NCBI GenBank assembly: GCA_963774895.1
Contig: CAVZGN010000003.1
Span: forward strand, 62,001 to 126,000
From: REEB76 sp963774895
GTDB lineage: Bacteria; Pseudomonadota; Gammaproteobacteria; Natronospirales; REEB76
Direction: 5' to 3'
Length of the DNA: 64,000 bases
Position numbers and translations under genes: made by a program. Positions within the stretch are counted from its first letter, which is position 1. Each line of letters starts with the position of its first letter. This document shows positions 37,098 through 46,256 of this stretch, in pieces. The notes beneath the pieces are model-generated. The model did no database searches. It saw only the letters and a list, made by a program, of their open reading frames with translations, and was not told where the DNA came from.

Positions 37098-37696
37098 GCA
37101 CGGCCAGCAGCATGAAAAAGCTTGAACGCAAGGATCTCTGGAGTCTGGAAGACTATGCCCAGAGACGCGTGGCCTTCCGCCAGCAGGTCATGGCCCACAA
37201 GCAGGACCGCAGCCTGCAGATCGGTCCGCATGTGCGCCTGCTGTTCGAGGACCGCATGACCATGCAATATCAGGTACAGGAGATGCTGCGGGCCGAACGC
37301 ATCTTCGAGGCCGAAGGCATCCAAGACGAACTCAACGTCTATAACGCGCTGATCCCCGACGGCAGCAACTTGAAAGCCACCATGCTGATCGAGGTCGAGG
37401 ACGTGGCGGAACGCCAGAAGGCCCTGACGCGGCTCATCGGCATCGAAGCCAAGACCTGGGTGCAGGTCGCCGGGTTCGAGCCGGTGTATGCCATCGCCGA
37501 CGAGGACGTGGAACGCGAGAACGCCGACAAGACTTCATCGGTGCATTTCCTACGCTTTGAGCTCAAACCCGACATGCTCAAAGCACTCAAGGCGGGTGCC
37601 GCGCTGAATGCCGGCGTGAGTCACGACAATTACCATGAGACTGTCGCACCGGTGCCGGAAGCGTTGCGCAAGTCGCTGCTCGCCGATCTGAACTGA
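37094..37696 (+). CDS. DUF3501 family protein
   Basis: 200 residues with the family opening KKLERKDLWSLEDYAQRRVAFR, then VRLLFEDRMTMQYQVQEMLRAERI and a C-terminal DNYHETVAPVPEALRKSLLADL. Function unknown. It overlaps the ferritin-like gene by four bases (ATGA), and DUF3501 genes commonly accompany rubrerythrin and CCG-domain genes, so it is probably an accessory factor of the same iron/peroxide system. Confidence 0.9.
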   Translation: MSTASSMKKLERKDLWSLEDYAQRRVAFRQQVMAHKQDRSLQIGPHVRLLFEDRMTMQYQVQEMLRAERIFEAEGIQDELNVYNALIPDGSNLKATMLIEVEDVAERQKALTRLIGIEAKTWVQVAGFEPVYAIADEDVERENADKTSSVHFLRFELKPDMLKALKAGAALNAGVSHDNYHETVAPVPEALRKSLLADLN

Positions 37697-37790
37697 GCAA
37701 GCTGCTGTAAGAGCACGTCGGAATCGGGTTAAAATCCCGGGCATGCCAGACACTGGCATTCGCTAACCAGCCAGGGAATCACCCGTATCC

Positions 37791-39677
37791 ATGAGCGCCA
37801 AATACGACGCCGCCGACATCGAGGTCCTGTCGGGTCTCGACCCGGTCCGCCGCCGGCCGGGCATGTACACCGACACCAGCCGGCCTAACCACCTGGCCCA
37901 GGAAGTCATCGACAACAGCGTGGACGAAGCCATCGCCGGCTTCGCCAAGAAGATCGAGGTTATCGTCCATAAAGACGGTTCGCTGTCGGCCAACGACGAC
38001 GGCCGCGGCATGCCGGTGGATGTGCACCCCAAGGAAAAGCTCACCGGCGTGGAGCTGATCCTCACGCGCCTGCATGCCGGCGCCAAGTTCTCCGACAAGA
38101 ATTACCGTTTCTCCGGCGGGCTGCACGGGGTGGGCGTGTCGGTGGTGAACGCGCTCTCCAGCAAGCTGGAAGTGTGGGTGCGGCGCAATGGCAAGAACTA
38201 CCACATGCTTTTCAAGGACGGCAAGCGCGTCGGCAAGCTGGAAGTGCAGGGCGAGGTTGGAAAAAATAACACCGGCACGCGCCTGCGCTTCTGGCCGGAT
38301 CCAAAATATTTCGATTCTCCAAAATTCTCCATACCCAAGCTTAAGCACGTGCTGCGCGCCAAGGCGGTGCTGTGTCCTGGTCTCACGGTCACGTTCATCA
38401 ATGAACAAACCCTGGAGAAGCAGGAGTGGCAGTACCACGGTGGGCTCAAGGACTATCTGATCGAATCCCTGGAAGGCCGTGAGTACCTGCCGGATGAACC
38501 GTTCATGGGTAGTCTGGAAGCTGAGAACGAAGCGGCCGACTGGGCTGTGGTATGGCTGCCGGATGGCGGCGAAGTGTTCGCCGAGAGCTACGTCAATCTG
38601 ATCCCCACGGTGCAGGGGGGCACGCATGTGAACGGACTGCGCACCGGACTGACGGAAGCGGTGCGGGAATTCTGCGAATTCCGCAACCTGGTGCCGCGCG
38701 GCGTCAAGCTCGCACCCGAGGACATCTGCGACCGCGCTGCCTACGTACTCTCGGTGAAGATGAGCGACCCGCAATTCTCCGGCCAGACCAAGGAACGGCT
38801 GTCATCGCGGGAATCCGCCAGTTTTGTGTCGGGTCTGGTGAAAGACGCGCTGGCGCTGTGGCTCAACCAGCATACGGAAGCCGGTGAGCAAATCGCGCAG
38901 CTCGCCATCGAGAGTGCCCAGCAACGGCTCAAGCTCAGCAAGCAGGTGGTGCGCAAGAAGGTCACCACCGGCCCGGCGCTGCCGGGCAAGCTCGCGGACT
39001 GCACCAGCGGCGAGCCGGGGCGCTCCGAACTATTCCTGGTGGAAGGCGATTCCGCCGGTGGCTCCGCCAAACAGGCCCGCGACCGGGAATTCCAGGCCAT
39101 CCTGCCGTTGCGCGGCAAGATACTGAACACCTGGGAAGTGGATGCCGCTGAGGTGCTGGCATCACAGGAAGTGCACGACATCAGCGTGGCCCTGGGCGTG
39201 GAGCCTGGCTCCGCGAACCTCGACAGTCTGCGCTACCACAAAGTCTGCATCCTGGCGGATGCGGATTCCGACGGTCAGCACATCGCTACGCTGCTATGTG
39301 CGCTGTTCCTGCGCCATTTCCGGCCGCTGGTACAGCGCGGCCACGTGTTCGTATGCATGCCGCCGCTGTTCCGCATCGACATCGGCAAGAATGTGTATTA
39401 CGCCCTCGACGAAGCCGAGCGCAAGGGTATACTGGACCGCATCGCAGCGGAGAAGCTGAAAGGCAAGATCACGGTGACGCGTTTCAAGGGCCTGGGCGAG
39501 ATGAGCCCGCCGCAACTACGAGAGACCACCATCTCACCCGACACCCGCCGCCTGGTGCAGCTCACTATCGAAGCCAAGGACAATACCGACAGGCTCATGG
39601 ACATGCTGCTGGCCAAGAAACGCGCCGCCGATCGCAAGCAATGGCTAGAAAAGAAAGGCAATCTGGCAAGTATATAA
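37791..39677 (+). CDS. parE: DNA topoisomerase IV subunit B
   Basis: ATPase subunit of the decatenating type II topoisomerase. 628 residues: N-terminal GHKL ATPase (RRRPGMYTDTSRPNHLAQEVIDNSVDEA, NDDGRGMPV, SGGLHGVGVSVVNALS), then the TOPRIM domain with ELFLVEGDSAGGSAKQ and ILADADSDGQHI. The size and SAGGSAKQ motif favour ParE over GyrB, and parC lies 15 kb downstream on the same strand. Confidence 0.96.
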   Translation: MSAKYDAADIEVLSGLDPVRRRPGMYTDTSRPNHLAQEVIDNSVDEAIAGFAKKIEVIVHKDGSLSANDDGRGMPVDVHPKEKLTGVELILTRLHAGAKFSDKNYRFSGGLHGVGVSVVNALSSKLEVWVRRNGKNYHMLFKDGKRVGKLEVQGEVGKNNTGTRLRFWPDPKYFDSPKFSIPKLKHVLRAKAVLCPGLTVTFINEQTLEKQEWQYHGGLKDYLIESLEGREYLPDEPFMGSLEAENEAADWAVVWLPDGGEVFAESYVNLIPTVQGGTHVNGLRTGLTEAVREFCEFRNLVPRGVKLAPEDICDRAAYVLSVKMSDPQFSGQTKERLSSRESASFVSGLVKDALALWLNQHTEAGEQIAQLAIESAQQRLKLSKQVVRKKVTTGPALPGKLADCTSGEPGRSELFLVEGDSAGGSAKQARDREFQAILPLRGKILNTWEVDAAEVLASQEVHDISVALGVEPGSANLDSLRYHKVCILADADSDGQHIATLLCALFLRHFRPLVQRGHVFVCMPPLFRIDIGKNVYYALDEAERKGILDRIAAEKLKGKITVTRFKGLGEMSPPQLRETTISPDTRRLVQLTIEAKDNTDRLMDMLLAKKRAADRKQWLEKKGNLASI

Positions 39678-39731
39678 AAATAAAAAGCGTCAGTTTCGTA
39701 CCGAGTTTTAGGACCAATTTGCCGAAAGCAA

Positions 39732-40013
39732 TTATTGAACTTTTACCTTTTTAAGGTTTTGTTCGCCATCGATTTGAAGTTGTACAGTCCTTAGTCCATC
39801 CTTAAATTCAATCTGCACTTGATGTTTACCCGGTGCCAGGTCGATCTTGATACGGCCATAGGCATCGGTGTAACCGATGGTCTGACCATTGAATGAGACT
39901 TTTGCGTTCGGAATGTAATACGGCGTGCTACCGACGAAGAATTGGTAGTAATCCGCAAAAGCAATGCCCGGCGTCATGGCCATCAGGCATGTCAGTAGAA
40001 TGGAAATTCTCAT
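39732..40013 (-). CDS. Small secreted protein with a PEGA/carboxypeptidase-regulatory-like domain
   Basis: 93 residues. Signal peptide of about 20 residues (cleavage after AFA), then a single beta-sandwich-like unit: VSFNGQTIGYTDAYGRIKIDL followed by APGKHQVQIEF, a pattern found in PEGA and carboxypeptidase-regulatory domains. GGGAGGG lies six bases before the ATG. Function unknown; it is adjacent to, and on the same strand as, a membrane protein gene. Confidence 0.7.
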   Translation of the reverse strand: MRISILLTCLMAMTPGIAFADYYQFFVGSTPYYIPNAKVSFNGQTIGYTDAYGRIKIDLAPGKHQVQIEFKDGLRTVQLQIDGEQNLKKVKVQ

Positions 40014-40035
40014 CAGGGTCCCTCCCTATTAAACA

Positions 40036-40599
40036 TCAATTGTGGGGTATTGGCACCAAATGCACTTCGTAGGATCTGGACGTTGGAGTTTCGGCGACCA
40101 GCATCGATGGCTGGTTTTTTTGTTTGAGATCGAGCTGATCTTTAGGGATGATCAGGAGGTTGCCTTCTGAATTGGCGTATTGAATCCTTTGGACTTCATC
40201 CTCGACTGACTTTCCCTGGGGGATGTCTATTGAGAATGTGAATTTGCCAGTTCTAGTGTTTATAGGGTCTACATTCCCGTCGAATATCGGAAATATCTGC
40301 AATTTTCCGCTTTGCCAATCGGTAATTGGTGTGTCGCTGATCATCGTGCCATCGATCTGCCAGCGATTAGTCTGGACGCCCGTGTATTTTGACAGGCCAT
40401 AGATAACCACTGCGCATCCGAGGAACACAAAAACCAAAGCCGGGTAGTTGGCCTTCATCTTTCCCAGGATCGGCACATCGATTTCCGTGGCCTTGTTGGT
40501 TCGATGATCGATATAGATTTTCTGAGACAGCAGTGCAAGGAATCCGAGGAATATCAGCAGGGCTCCAATGATTGCGCCAACGAGGATAGGTGTGATCAT
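40036..40599 (-). CDS. Membrane protein, unknown function
   Basis: 187 residues from the ATG at 40599, preceded by AAGGAG seven bases upstream, which decides against a longer in-frame start. Two transmembrane helices: ITPILVGAIIGALLIFLGF, and YPALVFVFLGCAVVIYGL. A soluble C-terminal region of about 110 residues is probably periplasmic. No family recognised. Confidence 0.7.
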   Translation of the reverse strand: MITPILVGAIIGALLIFLGFLALLSQKIYIDHRTNKATEIDVPILGKMKANYPALVFVFLGCAVVIYGLSKYTGVQTNRWQIDGTMISDTPITDWQSGKLQIFPIFDGNVDPINTRTGKFTFSIDIPQGKSVEDEVQRIQYANSEGNLLIIPKDQLDLKQKNQPSMLVAETPTSRSYEVHLVPIPHN

Positions 40600-40748
40600 C
40601 AGTGCTCTCCTTAGCAGGGGGTCGGATGCTTCCAGTGCAGGCTGCACTTGCGTCAGCTGCGGAGATTCTAGAGATTGATTCCACCTGCCGTCAAATAATC
40701 TATTTTGAACATAAAGCTGTGTCCAGGTGTCATTGACCTGACTACCTA

Positions 40749-41120
40749 CTACTTTGGCTGCCAGAGTTCGACCTTGGTACCTTCCGAGTCGATAAACCAG
40801 CCAAATATCCAGTATTCCATGTCCTTTGGGTCACCGACCAAACTCGCGCCACCCATGGCCACCTGTTGCAGGGTTCCGGCGAGATCATCGACGATTAGGT
40901 TGATCATGAATTCGCGCTTCGAAGGATCAAAGCAATCACTGTCTTCAGCGAATGGCGACCAAACAGCGTAAGCTTTCTCTGGCAAGCTGGACGGACTAAA
41001 GATCGCGCCGCCAAAAGCTGGATTGATCTCAAGACCCAGCCAGTTTGCATACCAGTCCGCGAGCTTCTTTGGATCGTGTGATCTGAAAAAGACGCCACCG
41101 AATCCCAATACTTTCGCCAT
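40749..41120 (-). CDS. VOC-superfamily (glyoxalase-like) protein
   Basis: 123 residues with the paired beta-alpha-beta-beta-beta modules of the vicinal oxygen chelate fold: GVFFRSHDPKKLADWYANWLG at the start and GWFIDSEGTKVELWQPK at the end. Metal ligands are not fully conserved by eye. Very similar in plan to the protein at 52970-53356. One base separates it from the upstream methyltransferase gene, so the two are probably co-transcribed. Confidence 0.82.
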   Translation of the reverse strand: MAKVLGFGGVFFRSHDPKKLADWYANWLGLEINPAFGGAIFSPSSLPEKAYAVWSPFAEDSDCFDPSKREFMINLIVDDLAGTLQQVAMGGASLVGDPKDMEYWIFGWFIDSEGTKVELWQPK

Positions 41121-41121
41121 A

Positions 41122-41988
41122 TCAGTTTGTATTGTATGCGGTGATAAACCAGGTGCTCGACGGCGCCCACATGCCGTCGGCCCGGTTGAATGGCGCCAGC
41201 ACTTTTTTGAGTGCCGCTACCACCTGGGGTTTGCGTTTCTCGCCCTCGTCGCCGGCAAGACGGATGATTTCGCCGGCGGGCCCCAAGGCCATCGCAAACT
41301 CGATGGCATCATCCATGTCGCGACCGATCCAGATATCGCAATCAAAACGCTCGAAAGTGATGCCAGTAAAGCCCGCCCCGCGCAGCATCGTACTCACCAT
41401 ATCAGGACCAGCCATCGAGAACGGTCCGGGGCCGCAGTGCACCTGGTCGGTGTCTTCGTGCGACACCACCGGTACGATCTCTTTCACACACAGCTCGGCC
41501 ACATGCAGCCAGGGGTTCTCCTCGCGCCGTCGCCACACGATTTGCGTAAACGTGCCACCCGGTTTGAGCGCCTTGCGGATGTTGCGCATGGCGGCACCTG
41601 GCATTTCGAAAAACATGGTGCCGAAACGTGCGAATGCGTGATCGTAGGGACCGCGCAGATCGCCCATCTGTGCATCGCCGGTGAAGAAGCGTGCGTTTCC
41701 AATACCTTCTTGCTTGGCGCTTGCTTCGGCCGAGTGGATGAAATTCTCGGCGCAATCCATGCCCACAGCCTCGCCCGTTGGACCTACGCGTTTGGCGATA
41801 CGTAGTGTGCTGTCGCCAAACCCACAGCCGACATCGAGTACGCGTTCGCCTTTGGAATACCGGCAACGCTCCAGAGCCGCATCGCTGTGCTGCGACAGAC
41901 CCTCCACCAGCAGGTGCTTGAAGCGGCAGAATTTCTCAAACAGGATGGTGTTCCAGGCTTCGACGATGATGCGGTTACTGTCATCCAT
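41122..41988 (-). CDS. Class I SAM-dependent methyltransferase
   Basis: 288 residues. Motif I VLDVGCGFGDSTLRIAKRVG, then AVGMDCAENFIHSAEASA, and post-motif GDAQMGDLRGPYDHAFARFG with ALKPGGTFTQIVWR. Substrate unknown; the UbiE/MenG-like core says only that a small molecule is likely. Adjacent to a VOC protein. Confidence 0.85.
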   Translation of the reverse strand: MDDSNRIIVEAWNTILFEKFCRFKHLLVEGLSQHSDAALERCRYSKGERVLDVGCGFGDSTLRIAKRVGPTGEAVGMDCAENFIHSAEASAKQEGIGNARFFTGDAQMGDLRGPYDHAFARFGTMFFEMPGAAMRNIRKALKPGGTFTQIVWRRREENPWLHVAELCVKEIVPVVSHEDTDQVHCGPGPFSMAGPDMVSTMLRGAGFTGITFERFDCDIWIGRDMDDAIEFAMALGPAGEIIRLAGDEGEKRKPQVVAALKKVLAPFNRADGMWAPSSTWFITAYNTN

Positions 41989-42142
41989 GGTTCACCTCTC
42001 CCCAGTGAGATCAAAGCATTAAAGTCTATTATGACTGATGGATTCGTCAATTACCGCGGTCTTGCGTTGTCTTAATTGTGATCGGCTTACAAACAGGTAT
42101 CCAAAATCACATATTAGTTTGTAATTTGCACAATGTCAGCCG

Positions 42143-42961
42143 TCAGATCTCGATAGTGACAATGTGCGCCTGGATTTTTCCGTCTATGGCACCGCGCCCG
42201 AACCGCTGGGCTATGGCCTCGGCTGCGATATCGGTGGATTCGCCAAGCAGTGAAGCGTCGCGAGTCTCTAGCTCGTTGCGTAGAGGCGTTCCCTGGCAGT
42301 AGGCGATTGCCGGCACCCGTGAAGATACCGCCCGACTCCGCGCCGCCAGCTTAGCGATCCGGGCCGGTTTCGTGAATCCACTTTTGGCGAGATCCCGCTG
42401 GATGATCCGGCCGTCGTAATAGCCGTGCGGGATACGGGCCAAGAAGTGCGGTGGATCGTTGGGAAAGAGTGACTCCAGTGCGTTCGTAACGGTATCCGCG
42501 AATTCGTTTTCCTCGATCCGGTCCCATACATTGAAAATAAATGCGCCTCCCGGTCTGAGCACTCGGCGCGCTTCGGAAAACGCCTGGGATTTGTCAGGGA
42601 AGAACATGACACCGAACTGGCATACAACGGCATCAAATGTTGCATCCGCGAACGGCAGTTGCATGGCATCCGCCTGGCGCCATTCCACTGCACGATTAGT
42701 TCCCAGGATAGAAGCTTGGTCGAGCATTGCCTGATTCAAATCCGTTGCCACGATAGAGATGTGTTCGGGTAATGTGGATGCCAAAGCTCGGGTCACGACA
42801 CCCGTGCCGGCTGCAATCTCGAGTACACGAGTGATTGATCTTGAAGCCAGTTTTTTCGCGAGGTCGGCAGCATAGGGCTCAAAGATCAGTGGCACCAGAT
42901 ATTTATCATAGAGCTGTGGGATCGGGCCAGTAAAGACCTTGTCAGTATCGGGGCCATCCAT
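42143..42961 (-). CDS. Class I SAM-dependent methyltransferase
   Basis: 272 residues. SAM-binding motif VLEIAAGTGVVTRALAS, IVATDLNQAMLDQA, a DAMQLPFADATFDAVVCQFG block and VLRPGGAFIFNVWDR. UbiE-type small-molecule methyltransferase by family; substrate unknown. Not closely similar to the methyltransferase just upstream of it in coordinates, so not a recent duplicate. Confidence 0.85.
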   Translation of the reverse strand: MDGPDTDKVFTGPIPQLYDKYLVPLIFEPYAADLAKKLASRSITRVLEIAAGTGVVTRALASTLPEHISIVATDLNQAMLDQASILGTNRAVEWRQADAMQLPFADATFDAVVCQFGVMFFPDKSQAFSEARRVLRPGGAFIFNVWDRIEENEFADTVTNALESLFPNDPPHFLARIPHGYYDGRIIQRDLAKSGFTKPARIAKLAARSRAVSSRVPAIAYCQGTPLRNELETRDASLLGESTDIAAEAIAQRFGRGAIDGKIQAHIVTIEI

Positions 42962-43054
42962 AGCAATTGCCTGTAGTTAGTCCAAATGTATGCCAGCGTT
43001 TAAAATTACTATTAACCGATGCAATGGGATTGACTAATTGTCTAAAGCATCGAT

Positions 43055-44005
43055 CTACTCAAGCGGAATGCGGGTCTTATTATGATCGAGCCATGTCCTG
43101 AATGTCTGCAGTGATGGATTGAGAGTCCGGGATAAATCAATACTGCGGGCACCACAGAAAACTTTCTCGAAATCATGGTTGAACTGAAACATATTGCCGA
43201 GATCCTCGGCCCCTGGAAAACCTAATCCACGGTACGTTTCCGGACTGATGGCGTTGTAGTGCACCTGACGTCCCAAGACGATGGACAGGGCCTCGGCCAT
43301 CTGCCCGCCGGTCAGGAATTCACCCGCGATGCCGATGCTTTTGCCCGTGTATTCCAAACTCTTTTTAAAGATGCCATAAGCACATTTGCCGATGTCCTCG
43401 GCAGCTATGCCCGGCAGTTTCCTGTTGCCCATCGGTAGTGTGAAGGCAAGTTTCCCGTCAGGACCCTTCTTGGGCCCCATGCCGAAGTGGATCAGGTTGT
43501 CCCAGTAGAAAGAGGTGTACAGGAAGGTGGTCGGAACGCTCAGTTCCGTGAAGAACTTGTTGGATTCGCCCTTGGCATCGAAGTGCGGAACCTTGTATTT
43601 CCCCATCAATGTGGGCATGCGGTTGTCAGAGAGCGGCACCCACTGACGGGTGTCCTCAAGCGTTGACCAGATAGCGTGCCTGATGTGGGCAGTTTTTGCG
43701 GCGCTTGCCATGTTGCGGGCTTCGGTCATTTCTTTCTCGGGCGAAAAGTGCGTCCAGAAGAATGTCACCAAGAAGGCGCTGTGGGCGCCCTTAAACGCCT
43801 TGGCCATACTCGCTTCGTCGTCGATGTCCGCAGCCACAACCTCGGCACCCAACTTCGCGAGTTCCCGGGCCCTCTCGGAATTAACATCGCGGGTGATTGC
43901 GCGTGCCGTGAATTCACTGCTTGTGTCAAGCATAATAGCGCGCACCAGACCGCCGCCTTGCGCCCCGGTGGCACCCATAACCGCAATTATTTTTTTATCT
44001 GGCAT
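43055..44005 (-). CDS. NmrA-family NAD(P)-binding protein
   Basis: 316 residues from the ATG at 44005, six bases after GGAGGG. The Rossmann motif IAVMGATGAQGGGLVRAI opens the protein, followed by ARAITRDVNSERA and EVVAADIDDEASMAKAFKG, as in NmrA/HSCARG-type atypical short-chain dehydrogenases that sense NADPH or reduce small substrates. The catalytic Tyr-x-x-x-Lys of true SDRs is not evident, consistent with a regulatory or non-classical role. Confidence 0.85.
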   Translation of the reverse strand: MPDKKIIAVMGATGAQGGGLVRAIMLDTSSEFTARAITRDVNSERARELAKLGAEVVAADIDDEASMAKAFKGAHSAFLVTFFWTHFSPEKEMTEARNMASAAKTAHIRHAIWSTLEDTRQWVPLSDNRMPTLMGKYKVPHFDAKGESNKFFTELSVPTTFLYTSFYWDNLIHFGMGPKKGPDGKLAFTLPMGNRKLPGIAAEDIGKCAYGIFKKSLEYTGKSIGIAGEFLTGGQMAEALSIVLGRQVHYNAISPETYRGLGFPGAEDLGNMFQFNHDFEKVFCGARSIDLSRTLNPSLQTFRTWLDHNKTRIPLE

Positions 44006-44097
44006 GACAAACCCTCCGTAGAAACGCATCCGAACCGCTTAAGCTTAACACCGTAGTTTTACCACCGTGCGTACCGACGTAGCAGTCCGCCGGCACG

Positions 44098-45039
44098 CTA
44101 GCCGCTAAGCCCCGGCATATTGAACCTTGCGGAGTTTAGCTCCCGAATCAGTTGCGCTTCTTCGTCCTTGTCGAGTTCGGTGAGTGGCGGGCGCACACTG
44201 CGCCACGGCGGATCATTGCTGAAATGCGCGATCGCCGACTTCAACGCCGGAATCATGGGGTACTTCTGAAATATCTTGCGCGTCGCATTGATGCCCGCCT
44301 GTAGCTCTTCGGCCGCGGATGCATGCCAATTTTGGTAAACATGGTTGATCGGCCCGGGATTCACGTTGCCAGTGGCGGTGATGCAGCCAACACCGCCGTT
44401 GCGCATATTGTCGAGCAGGAAGGTCTCGCTTCCCACGAAGATGTCGAAACCTTCCTTGGTAAACTCATCGAGCATCATCTTGGTATTCGACCAGTCGCCG
44501 GAGGAGTCCTTCAGGCCTGCCACGATGCCTGGATATTTGGCAAGCAGTCGCCGGATCAAGTCCAGGGTGATCGGCACCTGTGACACTGCCGGGATGTGAT
44601 AGAGGTAGAGGCGCAGTCGCCCGTCGTCTACTCGCTCGATCACTTGGGAAAAATAACGATATAGACCCTCGTCTGAGACACCCTTGTAATAGAACGGCGG
44701 CAGCATCAGCACGCCTGCGCAGCCCAAGGTCACGGCGTTGGCGGTGAGGCGCACGCTGGTGGGCAGGTCGCAGTGCCCGGTGCCTGACATGAGGGCCGCA
44801 CTTGGCACACCGGCGTGCACCAGCGTGGTGAGGAGTGACAGCTTTTCTTCCAGCGACAGCGAATTGGCCTCGCTGTTGGTGCCGAAGACGGCGAGTCCGG
44901 AACAGCCGTGCTTGAGCAGCCACTTGCAATGGTGGATGAAGCGTTCGTGGTCGGGCGAGAGATCCGCCTTAAAGGGCGTGACGACGGGACAGAGCACGCC
45001 GCGCAGCCGGCGGTTAGTCGGTGAGTTGCTGGAGGTCAT
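44098..45039 (-). CDS. Dihydrodipicolinate synthase-family aldolase/lyase
   Basis: About 313 residues. TIM-barrel pyruvate aldolase family: GVLCPVVTPF, FGTNSEANSLSLEEK (GTTGE-type loop), LYLYHIPAVSQVPI with the conserved Tyr, and the Schiff-base lysine in GIVAGLKDSSGDWSN. Probably not the lysine-pathway DapA because the GTTGE and YNTP motifs are altered; a sugar-acid or hydroxyproline-type substrate is more likely. Start uncertain: a GTG at 45078 is also open, but neither start has a good ribosome site. Confidence 0.82.
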   Translation of the reverse strand: MTSSNSPTNRRLRGVLCPVVTPFKADLSPDHERFIHHCKWLLKHGCSGLAVFGTNSEANSLSLEEKLSLLTTLVHAGVPSAALMSGTGHCDLPTSVRLTANAVTLGCAGVLMLPPFYYKGVSDEGLYRYFSQVIERVDDGRLRLYLYHIPAVSQVPITLDLIRRLLAKYPGIVAGLKDSSGDWSNTKMMLDEFTKEGFDIFVGSETFLLDNMRNGGVGCITATGNVNPGPINHVYQNWHASAAEELQAGINATRKIFQKYPMIPALKSAIAHFSNDPPWRSVRPPLTELDKDEEAQLIRELNSARFNMPGLSG

Positions 45040-45157
45040 CGCGGGTTCACATGTGAATTGTGAGGCGACATTATGCACGCGGACCGAGCGGCCGGTACAT
45101 GTTTCAACATGGCCTGCACGGCACGGAAAACTTCATACAGGGTATAGACCGTATTTT

Positions 45158-45397
45158 TCAGTTTGTTTTGATCTGAACCTGTTTTATGCGGCTGCTTAAG
45201 CCGGTCTTTATGGAAACCGCGGATTTTGGACAGTTGAAGCGCTTGGCGACTAATGTGACCAGTTCTACATTGGCTTTGCCATCCACCGGCGGTGACTTTA
45301 GCCGCGCCAGCCACATGCCATCCGCATCCGGCTCGTCGAGCGCGCTGATGCGCGCCCTGGGCTTGACCTTGACCTGTATGGTCTTCACGGTACTCAT
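45158..45397 (-). CDS. DUF167 (YggU-like) family protein
   Basis: 79 residues of the small alpha/beta YggU family: IQVKVKPRAR near the N-terminus, then LKSPPVDGKANVELVTLVAKRF and the C-terminal SIKTGLSSRIKQVQI. Function unknown across the family. Overlapping alternative frames on this strand and the other are not similar to known proteins. Confidence 0.82.
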   Translation of the reverse strand: MSTVKTIQVKVKPRARISALDEPDADGMWLARLKSPPVDGKANVELVTLVAKRFNCPKSAVSIKTGLSSRIKQVQIKTN

Positions 45398-45422
45398 CAT
45401 CCGGCTGATAAAGCCGCAAGCG

Positions 45423-45800
45423 TCACGGGCGCTTTTCCTCCATGAGGCCCACCAGATTGCCGTCCGGGTCGCGCAGAAAACCGATCCATAGTTCGTGATC
45501 GGGCATTCTCGTGATCAGGTGCGGCGGTCGCTCGCTGACGGCACCGTTTTTGACCATGACGGCATGGGCGGTCGCAATATCGCTGACCTTGAAATACAGG
45601 ATGGAATTGGCGCCCGCATTGCCCGATCCCTGGGGTGTGGACAGCATGATGCGCACCGGACCGGCGGACAGGAAAGCCAGATTGGGGTTGGGGCTGAACA
45701 GGAATTTCAGACCCAGTACATCGCGGTAGAAAGGCAAAACCTTTGCGACGTCGCTGACGGTGATGGCGATCTGGCCGATTTCCATGATTTGGCTATCCAT
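45423..45800 (-). CDS. VOC-superfamily (glyoxalase/bleomycin-resistance-like) protein
   Basis: 125 residues. First module IAITVSDVAKVLPFYRDVLGL, second ILYFKVSDIATAHAVMVKNGA, ending in ELWIGFLRDPDGNLVGLMEE with a typical C-terminal metal Glu. Substrate unknown. One of four VOC genes in this 15-kb block. Confidence 0.85.
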   Translation of the reverse strand: MDSQIMEIGQIAITVSDVAKVLPFYRDVLGLKFLFSPNPNLAFLSAGPVRIMLSTPQGSGNAGANSILYFKVSDIATAHAVMVKNGAVSERPPHLITRMPDHELWIGFLRDPDGNLVGLMEEKRP

Positions 45801-45821
45801 AGTAAGCCAGATGACGAGTTG

Positions 45822-46256
45822 TTATTCAGCCAGGGTGATACCTGAGCCGCCGAATTCCTTAGGGAAGTCCTTCATCTTCGGCAATCCATCCTTGATGCGC
45901 AGCTTGGTTTCCTGATAATTGACATGCAGACCGGGCTGATACACAAGATCGGGAATGACTGCGGCATACACATCGATGAGTCCCATGCCGGGATGGTCCG
46001 TGAACAGGTGGCCGCCACAGGTCTTGCACCATTTGCGAGCACTGTTCGCTGTCTTGTTATAGGTACCAATGTTATTTGCACCCTTGGTGATCTTTAGCGC
46101 CTCGGGTTTCCATAGAGTGAAGGCATTGATCGGTCCTGCCGACCAATGACGACACGATTCGCAATGGCAATAACCCATACCGGCCGGCTCGCCGGTGACG
46201 GTGAACTGGACCGCGCCGCAAAAGCAGCTGCCCTTATACGTTTTTCCTGTATTCAT
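45822..46256 (-). CDS. GFA-family zinc protein (glutathione-dependent formaldehyde-activating-like)
   Basis: 144 residues. Structural zinc motifs of the Mss4-like GFA fold: GSCFCGAVQFTV, GYCHCESCRHWSAG, and KWCKTCGGHLFTDHP. Members were named for glutathione-hydroxymethyl formation, but most have no proven activity. It sits beside a tiny membrane protein, with a second, damaged GFA gene 900 bases upstream. Confidence 0.87.
   Translation of the reverse strand: MNTGKTYKGSCFCGAVQFTVTGEPAGMGYCHCESCRHWSAGPINAFTLWKPEALKITKGANNIGTYNKTANSARKWCKTCGGHLFTDHPGMGLIDVYAAVIPDLVYQPGLHVNYQETKLRIKDGLPKMKDFPKEFGGSGITLAE

Noticed and set aside
45036..45419. Longer alternative frame over the DUF167 gene
   Set aside because: The shorter frame (45158-45397) has clear DUF167 motifs; the longer one is an overlapping shadow with no family pattern.
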